A model generated the notes under the pieces. That model saw nothing but the letters and a program-made list of their open reading frames with translations. It was not told the DNA's origin and made no database searches. A stretch of DNA of 64,000 bases from Clostridium thermobutyricum (GTDB lineage Bacteria > Bacillota > Clostridia > Ch29): the NCBI GenBank assembly GCA_016842005.1, contig JAENYD010000001.1:222253-286252 (forward strand), in the 5' to 3' direction. Numbering within the stretch: the first letter of the stretch is position 1; each line of letters starts with the position of its first letter. The position numbers and the translations under genes are program-made. Positions 56,761-64,000 of the stretch are shown one piece after another.

Positions 56761-56788
56761 ATATCGGCATTAAAACCAAAGGTGTTTA
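56761..56788 (-). promoter_or_regulatory. Sigma-28-type promoter of flgM operon
   Basis: On the minus strand TAAA (56785-56788), 16 bases, GCCGATAT (56761-56768), a near-perfect SigD-type promoter. It begins 8 bases after the yvyF-type stop and would drive flgM-flgN-flgK-flgL and probably fliW-csrA. Confidence 0.85.
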
Positions 56789-56796
56789 GCACCCGA

Positions 56797-57225
56797 TTAT
56801 CTTCTTTTTCTTCTTTCCACGGTATACATCTGATTCCTTTTGCTGCCTCCGGTAATCCTGCCTGTTCTGCCATAGCTGTCCCTCCTGGCAGACCTGCCAA
56901 GAAGCTTTTCCTCCATAGCCAGCGAACATTCGGCGCAGTACCTGCCCGACCTTATAGGGGTGCCGCATCTTTCACAGGCCAGCAGCATGTTGATATTCTC
57001 ATCGCTCAGTTCCAGCTTCCCTTCCCTCAAAAACTGCAGGATCTTGTCCACGGGAACATCCAGGGCTTCCGACACCTGAAAAGTAGTGGATTTCGGGTGC
57101 TCCTCAATATACTCCCTTACCATTTTGTATATTTCTTCATCCTCTGCAATGCATTTTTGACACAAAGGGTTTCCGTTATACACGAACAGCGCCCCACATC
57201 TCTTACAGTTTCTCAAGTTCCCCAT
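56797..57225 (-). CDS. YvyF-type flagellar operon protein (TIGR03826 family)
   Basis: A 142-residue protein. An N-terminal zinc ribbon (NCKRCGALFVYNGNPLCQKC) is followed by a short helix-turn-helix-like segment (TFQVSEALDVPVDKILQFLREGKLE) and a second zinc ribbon (CERCGTPIRSGRYCAEC), ending in a basic tail. ATG 57225 follows AAGGAGG by eight bases. It sits between comFC and flgM as yvyF does in Bacillus. DNA binding is plausible but unproven. Confidence 0.9.
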   Translation of the reverse strand: MGNLRNCKRCGALFVYNGNPLCQKCIAEDEEIYKMVREYIEEHPKSTTFQVSEALDVPVDKILQFLREGKLELSDENINMLLACERCGTPIRSGRYCAECSLAMEEKLLGRSARRDSYGRTGRITGGSKRNQMYTVERRKRR

Positions 57226-57238
57226 TCTTACATCCTCC

Positions 57239-57976
57239 TTAATCAACGCTTCTCCCGGAGGCAAAAGTGAAAACATACACCCTTTTCGCCCCGTATTTTT
57301 TCAAAATCTTCGCGCATTGACTTACAGTTGCCCCTGTAGTATATATATCGTCAATCAGCAGCACATTCTTAATCCCTTCCGGAAAACAATTGTTTATTTC
57401 GAAAGCCTTTTCCAGCACCTCTGTCCGCCTGTGACGGGTCAACCCGCTGAGGGGCGGGGTATCCTCCACCCGGAGGAGTGTGCTGCTCAAAAATTTTTTA
57501 TTCAATTCTACTGCCAGTACCCTGCCCAGAAGGGCAGCCTGATTGTAGCCCCTCTGCCTGAGCTTCTTCCTGTGCAAGGGTACCGGCACAATACAGTCAA
57601 AAACATCCCTTATCCCCAGCTGTTTAACCCTGTCAGCCATCATCTTGCCGAAAGACCGGGCGATAACCGGCCTGTTCCCGTATTTGAAGGCGTATATCCA
57701 CTCCTTGACCTTCCCCTCATAAACGCACAGGGAATAGGCCCGGTCAAAATAATGAAAAAAACTGCGGCAGTCTCTGCATATGTCTCCCTTTTCCAGCAGT
57801 TTGCCGCAGCGGCTGCAGTACCTGTCCCTTATGAACTCTATACCGGAAATACAACTATTGCAAATACCGTGCCGGTGCCCCTCCCATATCTCATCGCCGC
57901 ACAGGCAGCATTTGACACCTTCGGGGTACAGAAGACCCAGTAAATCTTCCCGGATATCCCTGATAAAGCTGTACAT
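57239..57976 (-). CDS. comFC: ComFC-type phosphoribosyltransferase-like protein
   Basis: A 245-residue protein. N-terminal double zinc-finger (CCLCGDEIWEGHRHGICNSC and CSRCGKLLEKGDICRDC) then a PRTase domain with YAFKYGNRPVIA, VPVPLHRKKLRQRGYNQA and the PRPP loop VLLIDDIYTTGAT. ComFC/GntX-type proteins are needed for DNA uptake in competent bacteria. ATG 57976 is nine bases after AGGGG; a TTG two codons earlier is too close. comFA and comFB are absent; repeat A4 lies upstream instead. Confidence 0.92.
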   Translation of the reverse strand: MYSFIRDIREDLLGLLYPEGVKCCLCGDEIWEGHRHGICNSCISGIEFIRDRYCSRCGKLLEKGDICRDCRSFFHYFDRAYSLCVYEGKVKEWIYAFKYGNRPVIARSFGKMMADRVKQLGIRDVFDCIVPVPLHRKKLRQRGYNQAALLGRVLAVELNKKFLSSTLLRVEDTPPLSGLTRHRRTEVLEKAFEINNCFPEGIKNVLLIDDIYTTGATVSQCAKILKKYGAKRVYVFTFASGRSVD

Positions 57977-57993
57977 ATTCAAATGCCCCTTTT

Positions 57994-58128
57994 CTTTTAT
58001 CCGATGGCTGTACCGCCAATACTCCCATCCTCTTAGGCGGGAGATAAACGGCGCTACGTCCCTGGATAACGGTTTCTAAGCTTCAGATGGGGTTAAGACT
58101 CTACCCAAAGTCAAGGATCCTGTTTATG
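57994..58128 (+). repeat. Intergenic repeat family A, copy A4
   Basis: It runs TTTTATCCGATGGCTGTACC ... CTCTTAGGCGGGAGATAAACGGCGCTACGTCC in part ... GATCCTGTTTATG. Part one matches A3 closely. The right arm of the terminal hairpin (GACTCTACCCAAAGTCAAGG) has diverged. It fills the gap between the recD2 stop and the comFC start. Confidence 0.82.
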
Positions 58129-58137
58129 CCGGAACCC

Positions 58138-60357
58138 CTACAGCCTGGACAGGATATCCCTCATCCTCCTGTCCAGGGCCGAATACCGCAGTGAGATCCT
58201 GTTGTTGTCCACCATATAGCGCAGGTAATCCTCCCTGCCCACCATGACCACCAGCTCCTTTGCCCTGGTAACGGCGGTATACAGCAAATTTCTGGTCATC
58301 AGCATGGGAGGCCCCCAGAATACGGGTATAATCACAACAGGGAATTCGCTGCCCTGGCTCTTGTGTACCGTTATGGCATAGGCGGGCTCCAGTTCGTCCA
58401 GCTGGTTGAAGTGATAACACGCCCTTCTCTCACCGTCGAACAGCACTGTAACCTGTTCGTCTTCCTCATCAATGCTTTCAATATAGCCCAGGTCCCCGTT
58501 GAAGACCCCTTCCCCTTCCACCAGTGCGCCGCTGGCATCCTCCCTTTCCCATTTCATATCATAATTGTTCCTGACCTGCATAACCTTGTCACCGGTGCGG
58601 AAGGTGAAACCCCCTGCCATCTTCTCCCCCTTTCCGGCACTGTAGGGGTTCAAAGACTGCTGAAGCCTGTGATTGAGGTTGTCCACCCCGACGGGACCCT
58701 TTCTCATGGGCGACAGTACCTGGATGTCCGTCAGGGGGTTGTACCCGTTATACCCCGGCAGGCGGTCCTTGCACAGCTCTGTGATTGTCTCCGCAACCCT
58801 GTTCATATCCCTGCCCTCTATGAAGAAAAAATCCCCCTCCCTGGAATTGGCCCTCGGATATTCTCCCCTGTTTATTTTGTGGGCATTGACAACAATAGAA
58901 CTTTCCCCGGCCTGGCGGAATATTTTCTGCAGCCGCACCACCTTGATGACCCCGCTGTTTATAATGTCCCTCAGCACATTTCCCGGGCCCACCGACGGCA
59001 GCTGGTCCACGTCCCCCGCCATGACCATCCGGGTGCCCGTCTCTACGGCTTTCAGGAGATGATGCATGAGCAGCACATCCACCATGGATACCTCATCCAG
59101 TATAAGTACATCACAGTCAAGGGGATTGCCTTCGTCCTTGCCGAAAAAGGAGGCCTGCTCCCCGGTATGATAAGAAAACTCCAGGAGCCTGTGAATGGTG
59201 CTTGCCTCCTTGCCGCAGGCCTGAGCCATACGTTTTGCCGCCCTGCCGGTAGGCGCCGCAAGGGTGACTTCAAGGCCGTTCCGTTCCATTATATCTATCA
59301 CAGCCCTTATAATGGTGGTTTTCCCGGTGCCCGGTCCTCCGGTTATCACTATCACGCCGTTGTAAACCGTCTGTATAACCGCCTCCTTCTGGACATCATC
59401 CAGCAGGAGGCCCTGCTTTGCCTCGAAATCTTCTATTTCCCTGTCCAGGTCCACATCAAATACATCATATTCAACAAGGGAAAGCTCTGTCAGTTTTGCC
59501 GCTATGGAGGTCTCGGCATAGTAATAGGGCATGTAGTACACCACCTGCTCCCCGTCAAACTGCTCCAGCTTAACCTGCCCCGATATAGCCAGGGAATTTA
59601 TTCCCTCTTCCACCTCGTCCAGCCTTACCTCCAGCAGTTCCCCCGCCCTTTCCGCCAGCATACGCCTGGGCACATAGACATGACCGGCTCCCGCATATTC
59701 GGTCAGCACATATTTTGTCCCTGCAATCACCCTGGCAGGAGAATTGTGTTCCACTCCCATATTCATGGCAATCCTGTCCGCCTTCTTAAAGCCTATCCCT
59801 TCAATATCCTCCGCCAGGCGGTATGGATTTTCCTTTATCATCTTAACAGCATCGTTCTTATACTTTTTATATATCCTTATGGCATAGGAAGGGCCGATAT
59901 CGTACGACTGCAGGAAAATTATCACCTCTCTCAGCCCCTGGTGCTCCTCGAAAGCCTGCCTTATCTTCTCAACCTTCTTCCCCCCGATACCCTCCACCTC
60001 GGTCAGCCGCACGGGGTTATACTGTATAACATCAAGGGCATCTTTACCGAATACCTCCACAATTTTCCGGGCGGTCCTGGGTCCTACACCGGGGATAAGC
60101 CCTGAGGCAAGATATTTTTCGATACCGTCCGGGGTGGACGGTACTATACTCTGATATTCCTTTACCTGAACCTGCTCACCGTACACCGGATGATATACCC
60201 ATTCCCCCTTCACCCTCAGGTTTTCCCCTTCTTTTACCAGGGGTACATACCCGACAAGGGTGATAAGTTCAGACTCGCTTTTAAACCTGATTACAGAATA
60301 GCCGTTGGCCTCGTTCCTGTATACAATACTGTCCACCGTTCCTTCAAATACCAGCAT
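58138..60357 (-). CDS. recD2: RecD2-type 5'-3' DNA helicase
   Basis: A 739-residue SF1B helicase. An N-terminal OB-like region and tandem helix-hairpin-helix segments (GVGPRTARKIVEVFG, EVEGIGGKKVEKI) precede the motor: Walker A VITGGPGTGKTTIIRA near 350, VLILDEVSMVD, GDVDQLPSVGPG and the late TVHKSQGSEFPVVIIP. The length and HhH extension separate it from RecD of RecBCD. No recB or recC is nearby. It would act in DNA repair. Confidence 0.96.
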   Translation of the reverse strand: MLVFEGTVDSIVYRNEANGYSVIRFKSESELITLVGYVPLVKEGENLRVKGEWVYHPVYGEQVQVKEYQSIVPSTPDGIEKYLASGLIPGVGPRTARKIVEVFGKDALDVIQYNPVRLTEVEGIGGKKVEKIRQAFEEHQGLREVIIFLQSYDIGPSYAIRIYKKYKNDAVKMIKENPYRLAEDIEGIGFKKADRIAMNMGVEHNSPARVIAGTKYVLTEYAGAGHVYVPRRMLAERAGELLEVRLDEVEEGINSLAISGQVKLEQFDGEQVVYYMPYYYAETSIAAKLTELSLVEYDVFDVDLDREIEDFEAKQGLLLDDVQKEAVIQTVYNGVIVITGGPGTGKTTIIRAVIDIMERNGLEVTLAAPTGRAAKRMAQACGKEASTIHRLLEFSYHTGEQASFFGKDEGNPLDCDVLILDEVSMVDVLLMHHLLKAVETGTRMVMAGDVDQLPSVGPGNVLRDIINSGVIKVVRLQKIFRQAGESSIVVNAHKINRGEYPRANSREGDFFFIEGRDMNRVAETITELCKDRLPGYNGYNPLTDIQVLSPMRKGPVGVDNLNHRLQQSLNPYSAGKGEKMAGGFTFRTGDKVMQVRNNYDMKWEREDASGALVEGEGVFNGDLGYIESIDEEDEQVTVLFDGERRACYHFNQLDELEPAYAITVHKSQGSEFPVVIIPVFWGPPMLMTRNLLYTAVTRAKELVVMVGREDYLRYMVDNNRISLRYSALDRRMRDILSRL

Positions 60358-60396
60358 ACATATTCCTCCCCGCCTGCAGCGTCCACCAAGATTATA

Positions 60397-61002
60397 TCAC
60401 AGTTTTTCCTTCAATTCCCTCAGTTCTTTCAGTACAAGGGCTATATCCCCTTTTGTTGCGGGATGGGCCAGATAGTCAAGGGAAAAATTATCCGCTCCGC
60501 CCGTTTCCTTTAAAATCATCTGATGAATGTAGTGGCAGTTCCTTATATGGTTGTTCAGGTTCCTGATACTGTGATAACAGGTAACCTCCCTGCCGTTTTT
60601 CAGGACAACCTTCGAACAAGTACCTTCTTCCGTTTTTGTCGCATCCGTAACGGCAAAATAGTTTATATATCCCCTGGAGGCATCATTCCTGGATATTGTC
60701 TCCCTCACCTTCACCACCATAAAAATCATCTCCGGGGCAAGCACCAGAGGTACCGCCCTTTTGCAGCCCAGCATCTCACCGTATTTCTCCCGGGCAGCCT
60801 TCAAATCCACCGTACAGGTCCTGGCAAGGTTTTTTATAACCGTTTTTACGGTACGGTGGATGACTGCAGGCTGGTCATTGATGAATACCATCTCTGTGGC
60901 ATTACCCCCTTCATTATGATAACAGGGCAATACTGCAGCTATTTCTTTAACGGGGATATTTCCAAAATCACTCAAAAGTAATCCCTCCATTAATCGGTCC
61001 AT
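60397..61002 (-). CDS. ComK-like protein
   Basis: A 201-residue soluble protein that I align by eye to ComK, the competence master regulator of Bacillus. Shared pattern, in order: a basic AAREKYGEML / AGRKAGTYEV stretch; RAVPLVLAPEMIFMV against KPPIMVDPSNQIFLF; GYINYFAV against GWISHVHV; then VVLKNGREVTCYHSIRNLNNHI against VTFSNGKTMELPISYNSFENQV. Overall identity is low. It lies directly upstream of recD2 on the same strand and near comFC. The N-terminal 20 residues may include a wrong start (ATG 61002 or a later one). Confidence is moderate. Confidence 0.55.
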   Translation of the reverse strand: MDRLMEGLLLSDFGNIPVKEIAAVLPCYHNEGGNATEMVFINDQPAVIHRTVKTVIKNLARTCTVDLKAAREKYGEMLGCKRAVPLVLAPEMIFMVVKVRETISRNDASRGYINYFAVTDATKTEEGTCSKVVLKNGREVTCYHSIRNLNNHIRNCHYIHQMILKETGGADNFSLDYLAHPATKGDIALVLKELRELKEKL

Positions 61003-61069
61003 TATTTACCCCCTGACCATAAATAAGCAGCCGGTTGGTTTTTGGTGATTGCATATATTGTCTGTCACT

Positions 61070-61097
61070 GAAAGGCCGGCATGAATACCGGCCTTTC
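61070..61097 (-). terminator. Hairpin downstream of DUF2922/DUF1659 genes
   Basis: GAAAGGCCGG (61070-61079) pairs with CCGGCCTTTC (61088-61097), 10 bp. It lies just after the DUF2922 stop on the minus strand. There is no long U-run. Confidence 0.6.
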
Positions 61098-61106
61098 CCC
61101 TGTCCC

Positions 61107-61325
61107 TTATGCAAGCGGAATTTCGGTTATTTCGGTTGACACTATCCTTGCGCTCTCCGCGGCTACCAGGTCTCCGCCGCTGGAAGTAAATATATTCCGC
61201 GCCAGAATGGCATCTACTGCAGCCTGGACCTCCGCCGGGGTTACGTCCTCCCGGACATTTTCCACCGAAATGGTGGTTATCCTGCCCCCGGCATTGGTAA
61301 ACCTCATTTCCAGTCTTTGGCTCAA
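61107..61325 (-). CDS. DUF2922 small protein
   Basis: A 72-residue protein starting at TTG 61325, eight bases after GGAGG. LEMRFTNAGGRITTISVENVREDVTPAEVQAAVDAIL is the DUF2922 pattern; the family is common in Firmicutes next to DUF1659. Beta-rich N-terminus and one helix. Function unknown. Confidence 0.85.
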   Translation of the reverse strand: MSQRLEMRFTNAGGRITTISVENVREDVTPAEVQAAVDAILARNIFTSSGGDLVAAESARIVSTEITEIPLA

Positions 61326-61375
61326 CAAAAACACCTCCTGTTCAATTTGTAAATGGCCCGTAACCGGTGGTGACT

Positions 61376-61600
61376 TTACACATTGACAAGCTCCACTTCG
61401 TTAACCCTGGTGATGGAGACCACCGGCAGGGACTGGAGACCCGCCAGTATTGCCGCAATATCGTATACGTCCTGGTCCCCTGCCTCAGGCTTGACATTGG
61501 AATAGGTCCTGCTGGAATAGGTGGGATTACCACTGGCGTTAACCCCTGATTCCAGCCTCAGTACTATTCTCGACTCGACCGTATTTACCTGTAAAGCCAT
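61376..61600 (-). CDS. DUF1659 small protein
   Basis: A 74-residue protein with SRIVLRLESGVNASGNPTYSSRTYSNVKPEAGDQDVYDIA in the family pattern. It lies 50 bases upstream of the DUF2922 gene, the usual paired order. GGGAGGTGA lies before the ATG. Function unknown. Confidence 0.87.
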   Translation of the reverse strand: MALQVNTVESRIVLRLESGVNASGNPTYSSRTYSNVKPEAGDQDVYDIAAILAGLQSLPVVSITRVNEVELVNV

Positions 61601-61710
61601 TGTATCACCTCCCTTCTCCCGGGTATAATTCTACTCCCGGGACGGGCTGGCGGTAAAAGACCCTACAGGTGTTCTGGGACTTTGATTATTGCGTTTCAGG
61701 CTTCCTGGGG

Positions 61711-61755
61711 ACAAAAAAACTGCGTTGAAAAGCCTCTAAGGTTCTCAACGCAGTG
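61711..61755 (-). terminator. Intrinsic terminator of metK
   Basis: CTGCGTTGA pairs with TCAACGCAG around a 16-base loop, followed on the minus strand by UUUUUUUG. It lies about 40 bases past the metK stop. Confidence 0.88.
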
Positions 61756-61795
61756 TGTATGAAATCATATACTTCTATTATTTTCACAAGGAGTT

Positions 61796-62986
61796 TCACT
61801 TGCCAAAGGCCTGCTCCCTGAGTATGTCCCTTTTGTCCAGCCTTTCCCAGGGCAGGTCGAGGTCCTTCCTGCCGAAGTGACCGTAGGCCGCAACCTTCCT
61901 GTATATCGGCTTCCGCAGGTCCAGGTTGTGTATAATGGCTGCCGGTCTCAGGTCAAAATTGCTCCTCACCAGTTCCACTATCTTCTCCTCGGATATCCTG
62001 CCTGTGCCAAAAGTATCCACCAGTATGGATACGGGACGGGCCACACCTATGGCATAAGCCACCTGCACTTCGCACCTGTCCGCAATCCCCGCAGCCACAA
62101 TATTCTTGGCCACATATCTGGCGGCATAGGAAGCGGACCGGTCAACCTTGGTAGGGTCTTTCCCCGAAAATGCCCCTCCGCCATGACGGGCATATCCGCC
62201 GTAGGTGTCAACAATTATCTTCCTCCCTGTAAGCCCCGAATCTCCCTGGGGGCCTCCCACCACAAACCTCCCCGTGGGGTTTATGTAGTATCTGGTGCGG
62301 CTGTCCAGCAGCTCCGCCGGTATCACCGGCCTGACCACCTTTTCTATTATATCCTTTTTCAGGACATCCTGTCCCACATCCGGACGGTGCTGTGTAGAAA
62401 GGACTATGGTATCAACCCTGACAGGCCTGTCCCCTTCATATTCGACAGTAACCTGGGATTTGCCGTCCGGCCTCAGGTAGGGCAGGACCCTTTTCTTCCT
62501 GACCTCCGCAAGCTTCCTGGTGAGGCTGTGGGCCAGGTGGATGGGCAGGGGCATATATACATCGGTTTCATTGCAGGCATAGCCAAACATCATACCCTGG
62601 TCTCCCGCCCCTGTCATCTCAAATTGGTCGTCCATCTTTACTCCCCTTGTTTCAAAGGCCTGGTTCACCCCTATGGCGATATCGGGGGACTGCTCGTCAA
62701 TGGAAGTAAGCACTGCACAGGTATCGCAGTCAAAACCGTACTTGGCCCTTGTATATCCTATCTCTTCAACGGTTTCTCTGACGATTTTGGGTATGTCCAC
62801 ATAACACTCGGTTGTAATCTCCCCCATCACCAGGACAAGACCGGTGGTAACAGCCGTCTCACAGGCAACCCGGGCCATGGGGTCTTTTGAAAGGATGGCA
62901 TCCAGTACCGCATCCGAGATCTGGTCGCAGATCTTGTCAGGATGGCCTTCGGTAACGGATTCCGATGTAAATAGTCTTCTTGCCAT
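61796..62986 (-). CDS. metK: S-adenosylmethionine synthetase
   Basis: A 396-residue enzyme making SAM from methionine and [40 protein letters not shown] and the phosphate loop [16 protein letters not shown] are diagnostic. AAGGAGG lies before ATG 62986. An S-box leader with its own terminator lies upstream, so the gene is switched off when SAM is plentiful. Confidence 0.98.
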   Translation of the reverse strand: MARRLFTSESVTEGHPDKICDQISDAVLDAILSKDPMARVACETAVTTGLVLVMGEITTECYVDIPKIVRETVEEIGYTRAKYGFDCDTCAVLTSIDEQSPDIAIGVNQAFETRGVKMDDQFEMTGAGDQGMMFGYACNETDVYMPLPIHLAHSLTRKLAEVRKKRVLPYLRPDGKSQVTVEYEGDRPVRVDTIVLSTQHRPDVGQDVLKKDIIEKVVRPVIPAELLDSRTRYYINPTGRFVVGGPQGDSGLTGRKIIVDTYGGYARHGGGAFSGKDPTKVDRSASYAARYVAKNIVAAGIADRCEVQVAYAIGVARPVSILVDTFGTGRISEEKIVELVRSNFDLRPAAIIHNLDLRKPIYRKVAAYGHFGRKDLDLPWERLDKRDILREQAFGK

Positions 62987-63051
62987 TGGCAATTCCTCCT
63001 TCATCCAGATATATTATTACCCGATATCACAGCATCAAACGGTTCTTTTCT

Positions 63052-63068
63052 GCATAAACAGGATTCTA
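63052..63068 (-). repeat. Possible trace of repeat family A
   Basis: GCATAAACAGGATTCTA is identical over 17 bases to the reverse complement of the A3 end. It lies in the metK leader between riboswitch terminator and ribosome site. It may be a remnant or chance. Confidence 0.35.
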
Positions 63069-63074
63069 GGGAAA

Positions 63075-63217
63075 ACAAAAACCTCCTTCTGCAGTAAAGG
63101 AGGCATTTAATCCACCTTATCTTACAGAATGAACATTCTGTGGGAATTGGCACCGTACAGAACTTCGCCGGTTGCCGGGTTTCACAGGGCCCTGTCCCTC
63201 CACCTCTCTTGATAAGG
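63075..63217 (-). promoter_or_regulatory. SAM-I (S-box) riboswitch with terminator
   Basis: On the minus strand the aptamer begins CTTATCAAGAGAGGTGGAGG (63217 inward), continues with GAAACCCGGCAACCGG and GGTGCCAATTCC, and closes P1 with GATAAG (63121-63116). CTTATC/GATAAG is the outer stem. A terminator GCCTCCTTTACTGCAGAAGGAGG plus a U-rich tail lies at 63076-63104. All are hallmarks of the S-box class that shuts off metK when SAM binds. Confidence 0.96.
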
Positions 63218-63284
63218 CCTTCACCTATTCAATTTCCAGTAAATAATATTATCACAGCGGCAGGTACATGTCAATGAGGGGGTT

Positions 63285-63761
63285 CTACCCCAAAAGTCCG
63301 TAGCTGACTGCCAGCACGATCAGACCTGCCACCGTATTCCCCAGGAAAATTGCCGGTAGAGCGTACTTCAGCCTGATATTCAGCAGGGCTGCAGCCATGC
63401 TTCCCGTCCAGACTCCCGTAGTGGGCGCCGGAATAGCCACAAATAAAAACAGCCCCAGTGCATAGTACTTCTTTATATTCCTGCCCTTCCTCAGGATCCT
63501 GTCCGATTGCCTCTCAGCCAGTTTTCTGAAGGTCCTGCTTTGCTTAAGATAATTAAAAAAAGGCCTGAAACTCAGGAGAATCAGAGGCGCCGGCAGGGTA
63601 CTCCCTATCAAGGCCAGCAGGAAGGCATGGAAAGGGTGCAGCCCCATTGATATTCCGGCCGGAATAGCAGCCTTCAGCTCAAGGAACGGGAGGAATGCCA
63701 TGGACATTATCAGTGCCTCTTTGCTTATGAAGTTGAAAATCTTTGCCATCAGTTCTGCCAT
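63285..63761 (-). CDS. Small multidrug-export family membrane protein (COG2426)
   Basis: A 158-residue protein with about four hydrophobic segments. FLPFLELKAAIPAGISMGLHPFHAFLLALIGSTLPAPLIL and FLFVAIPAPTTGVWTGSMAAALLNI mark the family, which despite its name has no proven export substrate. GGGGG lies eight bases before the ATG. Single gene between the metK leader and the tRNA terminator. Confidence 0.87.
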   Translation of the reverse strand: MAELMAKIFNFISKEALIMSMAFLPFLELKAAIPAGISMGLHPFHAFLLALIGSTLPAPLILLSFRPFFNYLKQSRTFRKLAERQSDRILRKGRNIKKYYALGLFLFVAIPAPTTGVWTGSMAAALLNIRLKYALPAIFLGNTVAGLIVLAVSYGLLG

Positions 63762-63815
63762 GATTGAAACCCCCTAAAAAATTATAGACCATTCCACCGG
63801 TGCTGTAAATCCTAT

Positions 63816-63847
63816 AAAAAAAGCAGCGCAAAGACACGCTGCTTTTT
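63816..63847 (-). terminator. Terminator of the tRNA operon
   Basis: AAAAAGCAGCG pairs with CGCTGCTTTTT across an 8-base loop, followed on the minus strand by a long U-run. It directly follows the CCA of tRNA-Tyr. Confidence 0.9.
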
Positions 63848-63931
63848 GGTGGAGGGAGCTGGATTTGAACCAGCGAAGGCTCCGCCAACAGATTTACAGT
63901 CTGCCCCCTTTGGCCACTTGGGTATCCCTCC
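63847..63931 (-). tRNA. tRNA-Tyr (GTA)
   Basis: Minus strand, 85 bases including an encoded CCA. Acceptor GGAGGGA/TCCCTCC, anticodon loop CTGTAAA with GTA, a long variable arm as in bacterial tRNA-Tyr, and T loop GGTTCAAATCC. Discriminator A. Confidence 0.96.
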
Positions 63932-63935
63932 ATAA

Positions 63936-64000
63936 TGGAGCTGGTGATGGGACTCGAACCCGCAACCTGCTGATTACAAGTCAGCTGCTCTACCAATTGA
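63936..64000 (-). tRNA. tRNA-Thr (TGT), cut by window end
   Basis: Minus strand; the 5' acceptor strand lies beyond base 64000. Anticodon loop CTTGTAA with TGT, T loop GGTTCGAGTCC, 3' acceptor CACCAGC, discriminator T and encoded CCA. Four bases separate it from tRNA-Tyr, so the two are one transcript. Confidence 0.93.

Noticed and set aside
11111..58128. CRISPR array or direct-repeat cluster made from family A
   Set aside because: Copies are tens of kilobases apart, in both orientations and single; there is no spacer-repeat pattern and no cas gene.
58363..60105. 580-codon open frame opposite recD2
   Set aside because: It is antisense to a clear helicase gene, has no ribosome site and no domain pattern, and its length follows from the codon bias of recD2.
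63679..63996. Open frame running through the two tRNA genes
   Set aside because: It crosses structured tRNA sequence and a terminator, and the real small export-family gene starts at 63761.

Overview
The window looks like chromosome from an anaerobic, spore-former-type Firmicute of class Clostridia. Supporting signs are CIRCE-controlled groES-groEL, a Rex redox repressor with its own operator, NADP-type glutamate dehydrogenase, an S-box (SAM-I) leader on metK, a BirA operator on bioY, DUF5317, DUF2922/DUF1659 and DUF6470 proteins, strong AGGAGG ribosome sites and frequent GTG/TTG starts. The order comFC-yvyF-flgM-flgN-flgK-flgL-DUF6470-fliW-csrA-flagellin ... flaG-fliD-fliS-fliT-like-hpf ... 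secA-prfB is the classical comF-to-prfB block known from Bacillus subtilis. Genus cannot be read from the sequence. Nearly all genes lie on the minus strand.

Layout. 1-3.3 kb: end of a two-subunit CoA-transferase facing a sigma-54 activator. 3.4-9.2 kb: groEL/groES, an OGG1-type glycosylase, a PTS-EIIC-like membrane protein, gdhA. 9.3-13.2 kb: a P-loop/Asp23 fusion protein, rex, a CoA-disulfide-reductase-like flavoprotein and an ArsR regulator. 13.3-19.3 kb: ABC-F ATPase, GntR regulator, homocitrate/Re-citrate synthase-type enzyme, a radical-SAM/PDZ/DUF512 protein, bioY. 19.3-31.6 kb: DnaA-box array, t6A tRNA-modification genes (tsaD, tsaB, tsaE) with rimI, amidohydrolase, MFS transporter, tex, prfB (programmed frameshift), secA. 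31.7-35.9 kb: DUF5317, HD-GYP phosphodiesterase, a 25-residue peptide, an unknown protein, hpf and a second DnaA-box array. 35.9-57.2 kb: flagellar late genes, interrupted between flagellin and flaG by a legionaminic-acid and Maf glycosyltransferase island. 57.2-64 kb: comFC, recD2, a ComK-like protein, DUF2922/DUF1659, metK, a small export-family protein and tRNA-Tyr/tRNA-Thr.

How the genes work together. The 36-57 kb region is one coherent system: FlgM (anti-sigma-28), sigma-28-like promoters before flgM, flagellin and flaG, the FliW-CsrA-flagellin translational switch, hook-junction proteins, cap and chaperones, and a pathway from a GDP-sugar to CMP-legionaminic acid with a Maf transferase that would glycosylate flagellin. 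comFC and a ComK-like protein next to it hint at a competence link.

The least ordinary material is non-coding. Two families of dispersed, structured intergenic repeats occur: family A (four full copies, one partial, one possible trace) and family B (three copies with covarying stems). Two arrays of head-to-tail DnaA-box-like 9-mers lie away from any dnaA gene. Together with the permuted radical-SAM/PDZ/DUF512 protein and the P-loop/Asp23 fusion, these deserve the closest look. No CRISPR array, intact insertion sequence, phage or toxin-antitoxin pair was seen.
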